DNA of 35,426 bases from Nitrospira sp. (lineage in GTDB: Bacteria; Nitrospirota; Nitrospiria; Nitrospirales; Nitrospiraceae): positions 1 through 35,426 of the forward strand of contig VOPR01000013.1 in NCBI GenBank assembly GCA_009594995.1, in the 5' to 3' direction. The notes beneath the pieces were generated by a model that made no database searches, was not told the DNA's origin, and saw nothing but the letters and a program-made list of their open reading frames with translations. The position numbers were made by a program, and so were the translations under genes. Positions 24,900 to 33,486 of this stretch are shown in pieces (position 1 is the stretch's first letter; each line of letters starts with the position of its first letter).

Positions 24900-25748
24900 A
24901 TGCGTCGGTTTACGACCCTGACTGTGGAATGGGACGGTGCCATTGCCCGTGTGACGCTCAATCGGCCGGAACGCCGGAACGCGTTCGATGACCGGATGGT
25001 CACGGAACTCAGAGAGGCCTTTGAAGACCTGGCGCACGAGCCGTCGTTGAGAGGAATTATATTGACCGCTGCCGGGCCGGTTTTCTGTGCCGGGGCCGAC
25101 TTGCAATCGATGCAGTCGGCCATGCCGATCCTGGAAACTCCGGCGATGCGCGATGCCCATCACCTCACTCGCATGCTTCGCACTATCGACGAATCCCCTT
25201 GTCCGGTCATCGCCCGGGTACAGGGACCTGCCTTCGGAGGCGGGCTCGGTTTGATGGCGGTCTGCGACATCGTGGTGGCGGCAGACGATGCAACGTTTGC
25301 GCTCAGCGAAACCAGACTCGGATTGATTCCAGCCGTCATTGCTCCCTTTCTTCTGCGCAAAGCAGGCGAATCGTTTCTCCGGCGGTATGGCCTGAGCGGC
25401 GAGACGTTCTGCGCATCGACCGCCCAGCGTTTCAACCTCATCCATGATGTCGTGCCGCAAAGCGATCTGGACGACCGCATTGCGGAATTGACGGACGCCA
25501 TCATGCGCCTGGCTCCCTGCGCCACCAGGGAGAGTAAATCGTTCTTTCACCGGATGATTCTCTTGTCTGACAAAGAGCGCATGGCACTGGGCCCTGAAAG
25601 CAATGCCCGCGCTCGTTGTGCTCCAGAAGCCGCGGAAGGACTCCTGGCATTTGTTGAGAAACGGTTGCCGTCGTGGGCCAGGCCACGCGCGCAGAAACAG
25701 GAACAGGAGGCGCTCACGTCCGACGATGTTGTCCTCCGCCGCACATGA
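24900..25748 (+). CDS. Methylglutaconyl-CoA hydratase-type enoyl-CoA hydratase (LiuC-like)
   Basis: ATG 24900 is preceded by AAGGAGG at ideal spacing; 282 residues. Crotonase motifs: NRPERRNAFD, FCAGADL (62-68), GPAFGGGLGLMAVCDI and FALSETRLGLIPAVIAPFL. The second catalytic Glu is present (E137), but the first (Glu144 of rat enoyl-CoA hydratase, usually GGGxEL) is Gly117. The GLGL and PAVIAPF wording matches the bacterial LiuC methylglutaconyl-CoA hydratases as I remember them. It should hydrate 3-methylglutaconyl-CoA to HMG-CoA, between the carboxylase upstream and the lyase downstream. About 30 Arg/Gln-rich residues at the C-terminus look extra, partly because the next gene starts within this one. 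Confidence 0.85.
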   Translation: MRRFTTLTVEWDGAIARVTLNRPERRNAFDDRMVTELREAFEDLAHEPSLRGIILTAAGPVFCAGADLQSMQSAMPILETPAMRDAHHLTRMLRTIDESPCPVIARVQGPAFGGGLGLMAVCDIVVAADDATFALSETRLGLIPAVIAPFLLRKAGESFLRRYGLSGETFCASTAQRFNLIHDVVPQSDLDDRIAELTDAIMRLAPCATRESKSFFHRMILLSDKERMALGPESNARARCAPEAAEGLLAFVEKRLPSWARPRAQKQEQEALTSDDVVLRRT

Positions 25749-26673
25749 CTCACGCAGGTTGCCTGTCCGCATCATTGAAGTGTCGCCCCGTGACGGACTG
25801 CAACATGAAGCCGTCTTCGTGCCGACGGCGCGCAAGATTGCCCTGATCAATGCGCTGTCGCGGACCGGCGTGGCGGAAATCGAGGCCGGCTCCTTCGTGT
25901 CCCCGGCTGCCATCCCGCAGCTGGCTGATTCGGACGAGGTCTTCCGTGCCATCGACCGGATCCCGGGCGTCACCTATTCCGCCCTCGTGCCGAACGAACG
26001 AGGCTTTGAACGGGCCAGAGCAGCGGCGGTGAAGAAGATCGCCGTCTTCACGGCGGCCTCGGACAGCTTCGCCATCCACAACATCAAGGCGACCGTCTCC
26101 GAGTCACTCGCCCGCTTCAGACCGATTGTCCTGGCGGCCAAACGGGACGGCATGCTGGTGCGAGGCTATATCTCCACCGCCGTATTTTGTCCGTATGAAG
26201 GGCGCATCTCGCCGATGCCGGTGCTCGACGTCATGATGCGGCTGCTTGATCTCGGCGTGGATGAAGTCTCGCTCGGCGAGACAATCGGAAAGGCCTCACC
26301 CTCTGAGATACGCGCCTTACTTGATCTTCTTCTGACACGGATCGAACCGGCCCGCCTGTCGCTCCATGTGCATGACACATACGGCATGGCCATCGCCAAC
26401 GTGCTCACGGCCTGGTGGGACTATGGCATCACGGCCTTCGATTGTTCAGCGGGCGGTTTGGGAGGCTGTCCGTACGCCCCTGGCGCATCAGGCAATGTGG
26501 CAACCGAAGATGTGGTGTTCGCCCTCAAAGCATCCGGAGCCCTTGTACCAGTGGATGAGAAATTGGTGGTCCACTGTGCGCAACAGCTCAGTGTGCTAGT
26601 CCGGCATCCGCTGAACTCGCGATTCTCGCGGATACAGGAAGATCGTGCCACGCAACCGACGGTGAAGGTGTGA
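25726..26673 (+). CDS. Hydroxymethylglutaryl-CoA lyase
   Basis: HMG-CoA lyase splits HMG-CoA into acetoacetate and acetyl-CoA, ending leucine degradation. Taking ATG 25726 (23-base overlap with the hydratase gene), the protein has 315 residues; the ribosome site is poor and a start a few codons further on is possible. The TIM-barrel DRE-family motifs are clear: SPRDGLQHE with R22-D23, SETIGKASP (written GETIGKASP here), SLHVHDTYGMA with the metal-binding HxH, and the signature GGLGGCPYAPGASGNVATED with its active-site Cys. Translational coupling to the hydratase is likely. Confidence 0.92.
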   Translation: MLSSAAHDSRRLPVRIIEVSPRDGLQHEAVFVPTARKIALINALSRTGVAEIEAGSFVSPAAIPQLADSDEVFRAIDRIPGVTYSALVPNERGFERARAAAVKKIAVFTAASDSFAIHNIKATVSESLARFRPIVLAAKRDGMLVRGYISTAVFCPYEGRISPMPVLDVMMRLLDLGVDEVSLGETIGKASPSEIRALLDLLLTRIEPARLSLHVHDTYGMAIANVLTAWWDYGITAFDCSAGGLGGCPYAPGASGNVATEDVVFALKASGALVPVDEKLVVHCAQQLSVLVRHPLNSRFSRIQEDRATQPTVKV

Positions 26674-26674
26674 T

Positions 26675-27493
26675 GTGAACCCGACCTGGATCGATCGATT
26701 ATCACGGCGTGATGAGGCAGCGACCCTGGCGAAGCAGGTCGAGGCCGGCATGGTCAGGGCCGTGGCGCGCGTCATCAGTCTGCTCGAAAATCGGGACCCG
26801 GTTGGAACGGCCGTGCTGGCGCAACTTGCCCCCACTCTGAAGCCCGCCATCGTGATCGGCATCACCGGCTATCCCGGCGCAGGCAAGAGCACGTTGATCG
26901 ATCAGCTCATCAGCGCCTACCGGCGCCTGCAGCAGAAGGTGGGCGTCCTGGCGGTCGATATCAGCAGCCCTGTCACGGGCGGCGCAGTCCTCGGCGATCG
27001 CATCAGGATGCAGCGGCATACGGACGATCCACACGTCTACATCCGCAGCATGGCGACACGCGGTCAGCAGGGCGGCCTTGCGCGCGCGACGCGGGAGGCG
27101 GCACTGATCCTGGAAGCGGCTGGTTATGGCGTCGTTCTGATCGAGACGGTCGGCGTCGGGCAGAGTGAGGTCGATATCATGCAGGTCGCCCATACGGTGG
27201 TGGCGCTGGTCGCGCCGGGGCTCGGCGACGACATCCAGGCCATGAAAGCGGGACTGCTGGAAGTTGCAGACATCGTGGTGGTGAACAAGGGCGACCGCGA
27301 CGGCGCCGATGCGGCCCTGCGGGATTTGCGGGAATGGTGTAAGACGGTGATCCGCACCGTGGCCGTGAAGGGTGAGGGAATCGTCGAACTGATTGCAGTC
27401 ATCGCTGAGCATGAACGAATGCGAGACCTGGACAGGCCGGAATTGCACAAGCGTACCGGCTCTTTTCTCGACCGGGCCTCGCGGGGAGGGTGA
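26675..27493 (+). CDS. MeaB/ArgK-type G-protein chaperone for a B12 mutase
   Basis: The GTG at 26675, one base after the HMG-CoA lyase stop and six after AAGGTG, starts a 272-residue protein. G3E-family GTPase motifs: Walker A GYPGAGKS (65-72), AVDISSPVTGGAVLGDRIRM, ETVGVGQSEVD (G3-like) and NKGD (guanine specificity). MeaB proteins gate cofactor loading and protect adenosylcobalamin mutases. In this operon the client would be the mutase encoded by 20417/22848. It is shorter than the 310-330 residues usual for MeaB, the loss being at the C-terminal dimerisation arm, and the usual DPSSP reads DISSP. Confidence 0.88.
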   Translation: MNPTWIDRLSRRDEAATLAKQVEAGMVRAVARVISLLENRDPVGTAVLAQLAPTLKPAIVIGITGYPGAGKSTLIDQLISAYRRLQQKVGVLAVDISSPVTGGAVLGDRIRMQRHTDDPHVYIRSMATRGQQGGLARATREAALILEAAGYGVVLIETVGVGQSEVDIMQVAHTVVALVAPGLGDDIQAMKAGLLEVADIVVVNKGDRDGADAALRDLREWCKTVIRTVAVKGEGIVELIAVIAEHERMRDLDRPELHKRTGSFLDRASRGG

Positions 27494-27494
27494 C

Positions 27495-28274
27495 ATGCCG
27501 CATCAATTCTTGACCATCGCGCACCATGTCGCGCGTATCTCGCTCCACAACCCGCCGGCCAATGTCGTGAATTCCGCCCTGCTGGCCGAACTGGAGCGGA
27601 CATGGAACGAGGTCGAACAGGATCCCTACGTCAGGGTTGTGCTCATCACCGGATCCGGGCGATTTTTCTGCGCAGGCGCGGACATTCATGAGTTGACACA
27701 TCTCAACACCATCCATGCAGGCACCGAGTTTTCCCAGCGGGGACAAACCTTGCTGAACCGTATCGAACGTTCGGATAAACCGGTGCTGGCGGTGATCAAC
27801 GGAACCTGCCTGGGAGGCGGCCTGGAATTGGCCCTGGCCTGCCACATGAGAATCGCCGCAGACGGAGTTCTGTTGGGTCTGCCAGAAATCAGGCTCGGGC
27901 TCATCCCCGGATTCGGCGGCACCCAACGCCTGCCGCGAGTGGTCGGACCATCCAAAGCCGCGGAATTGATTCTGACCGGACGAACCCTCACGGCGGAAGA
28001 GGCACTGGCGATCGGACTGGTCAGCAGGGTTGTTCCGGCGCAACAGTTATGGACCGAAGCGGATGCGCTCGGAAGCCTGATGACCGCCAACGGCATTCCC
28101 GCCACCCAGGCCGCGCTCCATGCGATCAGAGGAGGGATTGATATTCCCCTTGCGGAAGGACTCGCCAGAGAGGCGGAATTGTTCGGGCATCTGTGCGTGA
28201 CCAAAGAAATGAAGGCGGCGACTCAGGCGTTTTTGGACAAACGACAACCCCGAATGGCAGGGACGGAGGCCTGA
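27495..28274 (+). CDS. Enoyl-CoA hydratase (crotonase) with both catalytic glutamates
   Basis: ATG 27495 follows GGGGAGGG and lies one base after the MeaB stop; 259 residues. FFCAGADIHEL (57-67) and GGGLELALACH with E111, then GLPEIRLGLIPGFGGTQRLPR with E131, reproduce the Glu144/Glu164 pair of crotonase at the same 20-residue spacing. Unlike the LiuC-type paralogue at 24900 it should be a conventional hydratase for crotonyl-CoA or tiglyl-CoA. It supplies the step between the acyl-CoA dehydrogenase (33487) and 3-hydroxyacyl-CoA dehydrogenase (19501). Confidence 0.9.
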   Translation: MPHQFLTIAHHVARISLHNPPANVVNSALLAELERTWNEVEQDPYVRVVLITGSGRFFCAGADIHELTHLNTIHAGTEFSQRGQTLLNRIERSDKPVLAVINGTCLGGGLELALACHMRIAADGVLLGLPEIRLGLIPGFGGTQRLPRVVGPSKAAELILTGRTLTAEEALAIGLVSRVVPAQQLWTEADALGSLMTANGIPATQAALHAIRGGIDIPLAEGLAREAELFGHLCVTKEMKAATQAFLDKRQPRMAGTEA

Positions 28275-28316
28275 CGCACGAGGTCATCCTCAGCCGCTGT
28301 CCGCGGGAGGTCTTAC

Positions 28317-29711
28317 ATGTTGGCCGATCGACTGGCTCACTATACGCAGTCTCTCCGGTATGAAGACCTGCCCGAAGCGGTCGTGCATGAGGTCAAGCGC
28401 CGCATTCTGGACAGCCTCGCCTGCGCATTCGGCGCCTGGACTGCGCCTCCCTGCAGGATCGCCCGCGAGATGGCACTCGCGGTGAAAGTTCCCGGCGGCG
28501 CGACGGTCTGGGGAACGACTCACAAGACCCTCCCCGATCTCGCAACCTTCGCCAACGGGGCGATGGTCCGCTACCTCGATTTCAACGATACGTACCTGTC
28601 CAAAGAACCGGCTCATCCCTCGGACAATCTTGCCGCAGTGCTCGCAGCGGCAGAAACAGCCCATGCACCAGGTAAACTCGTCATCCAGGCCATAACTCTG
28701 GCCTATGAAATCCAATGCCGCCTCTGCGACGCAGCCGCCTTGCGGCCCCGTGGCTGGGACCATGTCACCTATGGGCCAATCTCGTCTGCGCTTGGCGTCG
28801 CCAAGAGCCTCCAGCTTACGGAAGCGCAGACCCGGCAGGCCGTCAATCTGGCCGGCGTGGCGAACGTCGCGTTACGGCAAACCAGAGTCGGTGACCTGTC
28901 CATGTGGAAGGCCTGCGCCTTTTCCAACGCTGCGCGCAACGGCATGTTTGCGGCCCAACTCGCCAGGCGGGGCATGACGGGACCGGCTCCGATTTTTGAA
29001 GGCGACAAAGGCTTCATGAAACTGGTTTCGGGCTCCTTCGAACTACCGATGCTGGGCGGACAGGCCATGCCGGGCGGAGAGCCGGTTCCCTTCAAAATCC
29101 TCGCGACCTACATCAAACATTTTCCCGTGGAATACCACGCGCAGACCGCGGTTGAGGCCGCCTTGGCATTGCGGGCGGAGCTGATCGCCACGGAAGGACT
29201 TCGCGGACTCGACAATTTGGCCGATGTGGAGATCGGCAGTTACGACGTGGCCATCGAAATTATCGGACGTGATCCGGAAAAGTGGCAGCCCACCACAAGG
29301 GAAACAGCCGACCACAGCTTTCCCTACTGTGTGGCCGTCGCGCTGGTCGATGGCCGTGTCACCATGAATTCGTTCAGCCCGAAGCGGCTGCAAGACCCGG
29401 CACTGCACGCGTTGATGAAGAACATTCATGTCGTGAATGTTCCGGAGTTTGAGCGGCGATATCCGACCACCATGCCGACCCGGATCACGGTACGGACCAC
29501 GAAAGGAGCCGTGTACAGCCGGCAGGTGGAGCAACCACTGGGCCATCCAGGGCATCCCATGTCAGACCGGGAAGTGGAAGACAAACTCCGGCGCCTGGCT
29601 GCAAGACGAGTCGATCGCGCACAACTGAACAGACTCATTGATTGCGTTTGGAACCTGGAACAAGAGAAAGACATGGCCGCGTTGATGCCGCTGTTGAAGG
29701 TACGATCATGA
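28317..29711 (+). CDS. prpD: MmgE/PrpD family 2-methylcitrate dehydratase
   Basis: ATG 28317 follows GGGAGG; 464 residues, near the usual 480 for PrpD. N-terminal helical domain features (ADRLAHYTQSL, ILDSLACAFGAW) and the active-site region VRYLDFNDTY with HPSDNLAAVLAAAE are those of MmgE/PrpD proteins, as is TADHSFPYCVAVAL. It would dehydrate 2-methylcitrate to 2-methyl-cis-aconitate. The following prpB and prpC strongly support this rather than another family member. The hydration to 2-methylisocitrate needs an aconitase, not encoded here. Confidence 0.88.
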   Translation: MLADRLAHYTQSLRYEDLPEAVVHEVKRRILDSLACAFGAWTAPPCRIAREMALAVKVPGGATVWGTTHKTLPDLATFANGAMVRYLDFNDTYLSKEPAHPSDNLAAVLAAAETAHAPGKLVIQAITLAYEIQCRLCDAAALRPRGWDHVTYGPISSALGVAKSLQLTEAQTRQAVNLAGVANVALRQTRVGDLSMWKACAFSNAARNGMFAAQLARRGMTGPAPIFEGDKGFMKLVSGSFELPMLGGQAMPGGEPVPFKILATYIKHFPVEYHAQTAVEAALALRAELIATEGLRGLDNLADVEIGSYDVAIEIIGRDPEKWQPTTRETADHSFPYCVAVALVDGRVTMNSFSPKRLQDPALHALMKNIHVVNVPEFERRYPTTMPTRITVRTTKGAVYSRQVEQPLGHPGHPMSDREVEDKLRRLAARRVDRAQLNRLIDCVWNLEQEKDMAALMPLLKVRS

Positions 29712-30646
29712 CATCTGATCAATCGAGCATCTCCAAAGCACAACGGCTGCGCCTGTTGTTGGCTACGCGCACCGTGGCAGTCCCGGGCGCCTGCAATGCA
29801 TTGACGGCGCTGCAAATCGAACAGGCCGGTTATGAAGCCGTCTACGTCTCGGGAGCCGCCGTCTCTGCCGCGCGCGGCCTGCCGGACATTGGACTCATCT
29901 CATTGGCGGAGATGGCGGCGGAAGCAGGGACTATCGCCAGGGCCGTCGCCATTCCCACTCTCGTCGATGCGGATACTGGATACGGCCCGCCTTCGGCCGT
30001 CATGGAAGCCGTGCGGGCATTCGAGCAAGCCGGGGTCGCCGGCATGCAGATCGAAGACCAGGATGCGGCTAAAAAGTGCGGACATCTGTCGGGAAAGCGC
30101 CTCATCCCGGTTGAGGAGATGGTCGCGAAGATCGCAGCGGCCGTGGATGCCAGGCGCAATCGGGATTTTGTGATCGTGGCGCGCACCGATGCGCGATCCG
30201 TCGAGGGGCTGGAAGCTGCGATTCAACGGGCCCGGGCCTATGTGGAGGCCGGCGCGGACGTGCTGTTTCCCGAAGCGCTGTTGTCGGCTGAAGAGTTCGG
30301 ATCTTTTTCCACGGAGATGCGGAAGGGAGCGATTTCAGTGCCGTTGATCGCCAACATGACGGAGTTTGGAAAAACGCCCTATCTCAGCGTGGGCGAATTC
30401 GACGCCTTGGGGTATCGCGCGGTGTTGTTTCCAGTCAGCACCTTACGAGTCGCGGCACGCGCGGTGGAGAAGTTGCTGATGGAAATGAAGTTCTTCGGCT
30501 CCCAGCGGAATTGGCTCGACCACATGATGACCAGACAAGAACTCTACGACCTGCTTCGATACGAACCTGACGGAGAACCGATGCGGAGGTCCTATGAACC
30601 AAGCGCTACAAGAACAACCCGCAGCCAAGGCGCCGGATCATCATGA
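29708..30646 (+). CDS. prpB: 2-methylisocitrate lyase
   Basis: The ATG at 29708 overlaps the prpD stop (ATGA). The 312-residue product belongs to the isocitrate lyase/PEP mutase superfamily: VYVSGAA, DADTGYG (87-93), GMQIEDQ and the catalytic loop KKCGH (122-126), typical of PrpB. It cleaves 2-methylisocitrate to pyruvate and succinate. The last 53 bases overlap the start of prpC, so the C-terminal 17 residues (Thr/Ser/Arg-rich) are encoded in overlap and make the protein slightly longer than usual. Confidence 0.92.
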   Translation: MTSDQSSISKAQRLRLLLATRTVAVPGACNALTALQIEQAGYEAVYVSGAAVSAARGLPDIGLISLAEMAAEAGTIARAVAIPTLVDADTGYGPPSAVMEAVRAFEQAGVAGMQIEDQDAAKKCGHLSGKRLIPVEEMVAKIAAAVDARRNRDFVIVARTDARSVEGLEAAIQRARAYVEAGADVLFPEALLSAEEFGSFSTEMRKGAISVPLIANMTEFGKTPYLSVGEFDALGYRAVLFPVSTLRVAARAVEKLLMEMKFFGSQRNWLDHMMTRQELYDLLRYEPDGEPMRRSYEPSATRTTRSQGAGSS

Positions 30647-31772
30647 ATACAGTCCGGGCCTGGAAGGCGTAATTGCCGGAGAATCGGCGATCTGCCAGGT
30701 GGATGAGGGCGAAGCGGGATTGCGCTATCGAGGCTATGCGATCGGCGACCTCGCCGATCGGAGTAGCTTCGAAGACGTCGCCTATCTCCTGCTCTACGGC
30801 CACTTGCCTACAGAACCGGAGCTGAAAGAGTTCTCCGCCCGGTTGATCGATAATCGGCAACTCCCTGAGCACGTACGGCAATTTGTGGAGAGCCTGCGTC
30901 CCGGGATGCATCCAATGGATGTGTTGCGAACCGGCATTTCACTGCTGGGCCTGAGCGATCCGGACGCGCAGGACGGGTCCCGCGCAGCGAACCTTCGCAA
31001 ATCCGTGCGGTTGCTCGCTCAGATTCCCCGGCTCGTTGCAGACAGCTATCACGTCATGGCGAGTCAACAACCTCCAAGCCCTGATCAACAAGGGACTTTC
31101 GCGGAGCACCTCTTGAACCTGATCGCAGGGCACACCCATGGCGAAGTAGGCATAGCCATGGCGCAGGCGTTGAACGTGTCCCTGATTCTCTATGCAGAAC
31201 ATGAATTCAATGCCTCCACCTTTTCCGCCCGGGTCACCGCCTCCACCCTCACCGACCTTCATGGCGCCATCACGGCGGCGGTGGCCACGTTGAAAGGTCC
31301 GCTTCATGGCGGCGCCAACGAGGCGGTGGCCGCGATGCTCCTCGAAATCGGCCGCCCGGAACGGGCAGAACTCTGGCTACGCGCGGCCCTCGCCAGCAAA
31401 CAGCGGGTGATGGGATTCGGCCATCGTGTCCTCCGGCAAGGCGATGCCCGCTCGACCATCATCCAGCGCCATGCCGAGCGATTGAGCCGGCTCTGCGGCG
31501 ACCATCGCTGGTATGACATCGCCGCCACGATCGATCGCATCATGCTGGAGGAAAAGGGACTGCGCCCCAATCTCGATTTTTACACGGCCGTGGCCTACTT
31601 GGTGATGGGCATCCCGCGTGAACTGTCCACGCCCCTGTTCGTCTGTTCACGCATCACCGGCTGGTGCGCGCATGTCATCGAGCAGCAGGATCACAATCGG
31701 CTGATCAGACCACGGGCCCGGTACACGGGACCAGCACCGAGGACCTATGAGCCTCTTGAGCGGCGTGCATGA
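30594..31772 (+). CDS. prpC: 2-methylcitrate synthase/citrate synthase
   Basis: ATG 30594 lies within the prpB end, behind GGAGG. The 392-residue protein is a short-type citrate synthase with catalytic H203 (YAEHEFNAST), H238 (GPLHGGANE) and D328 (LDFYTAV), plus GFGHRVL (275-281). In this context it condenses propionyl-CoA with oxaloacetate to 2-methylcitrate. Sequence alone does not exclude citrate synthase activity, but prpD and prpB directly upstream point to the methylcitrate cycle. The order prpD-prpB-prpC differs from the enterobacterial prpBCDE. Confidence 0.9.
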   Translation: MNQALQEQPAAKAPDHHEYSPGLEGVIAGESAICQVDEGEAGLRYRGYAIGDLADRSSFEDVAYLLLYGHLPTEPELKEFSARLIDNRQLPEHVRQFVESLRPGMHPMDVLRTGISLLGLSDPDAQDGSRAANLRKSVRLLAQIPRLVADSYHVMASQQPPSPDQQGTFAEHLLNLIAGHTHGEVGIAMAQALNVSLILYAEHEFNASTFSARVTASTLTDLHGAITAAVATLKGPLHGGANEAVAAMLLEIGRPERAELWLRAALASKQRVMGFGHRVLRQGDARSTIIQRHAERLSRLCGDHRWYDIAATIDRIMLEEKGLRPNLDFYTAVAYLVMGIPRELSTPLFVCSRITGWCAHVIEQQDHNRLIRPRARYTGPAPRTYEPLERRA

Positions 31773-33465
31773 CACTATCGAGCAGGCTCGGGATTCAGGG
31801 CGCGCAACAGAACTGCCCTGGACTTCTTTCGCCGAATTCTTTCGATCCCGTGTGTACGATCCCCATCTCGTAACCAGAAACTTCCTGACGTATTGCGACG
31901 ATGAGCGCCATCTTCGCCGGACGTACACCTATGCGGAATTGGGTACGATCGTCGAAGGCCTGGCTCAGTTGTTCCATACCAGGCTCGGCCTGACTCGCGG
32001 CGACCGCATCGCCACCCTCCTCTTCAACCACGATGTGACGGTGCTGACCTACTTCGCGGCCTGGACGCTCGGCATCGCCGTCGTGCCGATCAATATCGAA
32101 GAACCGCCCGAGAAAAAACGGTACATCCTCGAGCATTCGGAAGTGTCGGTCGTCCTCTGCTGGCAGGACGTGTATGACGAAATCAAAGCTCTTCAAACGG
32201 ACCTCCCGAACCTCCGCGAGGTCGTGGCCCTGGGAGACAGCGGCCTGCTCGACGGCAAGCGATCCGCAGCAAAAACCGCTCAGAGAGGAGCCAGCAAGCC
32301 ACTTCGCCTGCCGCCTTCAACCTCACGGCTCGACGACCATGCGCTGATCGTCTACACATCCGGCACGACCGGTCCGCCCAAGGGCGTAATCCTGACCGTG
32401 GCCAATCTCCTGATCGATGCGGATGCCATCGCGAGCTGGCACGGCTTCGGCATCAACGATCGTGTGATGTGCGTGCTCCCCATCCATCATGTGAACGGCA
32501 TCGTCGTCACGCTGATCACCCCGTTGTACTGCAAAGGCAGTCTGGTGCTGAACCGGAGGTTTAAAACCGGCAGCTTCTGGCGACGACTCCACGAAGAAGA
32601 CGTCACCTCCGTCAGCGTCGTCCCCACCCTGCTCGAATTTCTCCTCGACACCGATGAAGACATCACCGCCTATCGCCTGGACCGCTTCGGCGGAGTGATC
32701 TGCGGCGCCGGGCCCTTGCTGAAAGACACCGCCGCACGGTTCGAAGACCGGTTCGGCTTTCGGATCCGCCACGGATATGGCCTGTCGGAGACGACCTGCT
32801 ACTCCTCGTTTCTGCCCAACGAGCTCACGCAGGAGCAGCACCGCCACTGGCTCACCGGCTACGAGTTCCCCTCGATCGGATTACCGCTACGCCACAATAT
32901 GATGGCGATTCTCGACGACCGGGGGAGGTCCCTGCCTGAGGCCGTTCGTGGGGAAATCTGCATTCGCGGGCGCACCGTCTGTGCCGGTTATTTCAAACGG
33001 GAGGATGCCAACGAAGCCGCGTTCCAATGGGGATGGTTCCGCTCGGGAGATGAAGGATTCTATGTCGCCGATGAACGGGGGCGACCGTTCTTTTTCATTT
33101 CAGGCCGCTTGAAAGAACTCATCATTCGCGGCGGCGTCAACATCTCTCCCCTGGAAATCGATGACGTGCTGAAAACGCACCAGGCCGTGAGGTTTGCGAT
33201 GGCCCTGCCCTTTGAGAACCGCTACTACGGCGAAGAAATCGCGGCCTATGTGGTCCCCAAAGATCCCGCGGCTCCCCCGAGCGAAGCGGACGTCCTGGCC
33301 CATTGCCGCATGAGACTGCCGTTTGCGAAACAACCCAAGGTCGTACTAATGGGCGATGACATGCCGTACACCTCCACGGGAAAACCCAAGCGACTGGAAT
33401 TGAAGGCCAGGCTAGCCGCCACTCTGGCGCAGTATCGTGACAGGCAGTTCAGGGACCATGCATGA
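31747..33465 (+). CDS. AMP-forming acyl-CoA synthetase
   Basis: The 572-residue ANL-family adenylate-forming enzyme starts at ATG 31747, overlapping the prpC end by 26 bases. Motifs: P-loop YTSGTTGPPKG (203-213), HGYGLSETTCYS, FRSGDEGF, hinge-region GRLKELIIRGGVNISPLEI, and the catalytic Lys K546 in TSTGKPKR. It converts a carboxylate to acyl-CoA with ATP. The substrate cannot be read from sequence. Free acids arising from the operon's pathways are acetoacetate (from tyrosine and leucine), propionate and isobutyrate. It is shorter than acetoacetyl-CoA or acetyl-CoA synthetases (about 650 residues) and looks more like medium/long-chain or aryl ligases. Confidence 0.85.
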   Translation: MSLLSGVHDTIEQARDSGRATELPWTSFAEFFRSRVYDPHLVTRNFLTYCDDERHLRRTYTYAELGTIVEGLAQLFHTRLGLTRGDRIATLLFNHDVTVLTYFAAWTLGIAVVPINIEEPPEKKRYILEHSEVSVVLCWQDVYDEIKALQTDLPNLREVVALGDSGLLDGKRSAAKTAQRGASKPLRLPPSTSRLDDHALIVYTSGTTGPPKGVILTVANLLIDADAIASWHGFGINDRVMCVLPIHHVNGIVVTLITPLYCKGSLVLNRRFKTGSFWRRLHEEDVTSVSVVPTLLEFLLDTDEDITAYRLDRFGGVICGAGPLLKDTAARFEDRFGFRIRHGYGLSETTCYSSFLPNELTQEQHRHWLTGYEFPSIGLPLRHNMMAILDDRGRSLPEAVRGEICIRGRTVCAGYFKREDANEAAFQWGWFRSGDEGFYVADERGRPFFFISGRLKELIIRGGVNISPLEIDDVLKTHQAVRFAMALPFENRYYGEEIAAYVVPKDPAAPPSEADVLAHCRMRLPFAKQPKVVLMGDDMPYTSTGKPKRLELKARLAATLAQYRDRQFRDHA

Positions 33466-33486
33466 ACAGACCGGGTGAGGCGACAC

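Noticed and set aside
24849..25973. Long minus-strand open frame of 374 codons
   Set aside because: It lies antisense to the clear hydratase and HMG-CoA lyase genes, has low-complexity composition typical of shadow frames in GC-rich DNA and shows no family motif.
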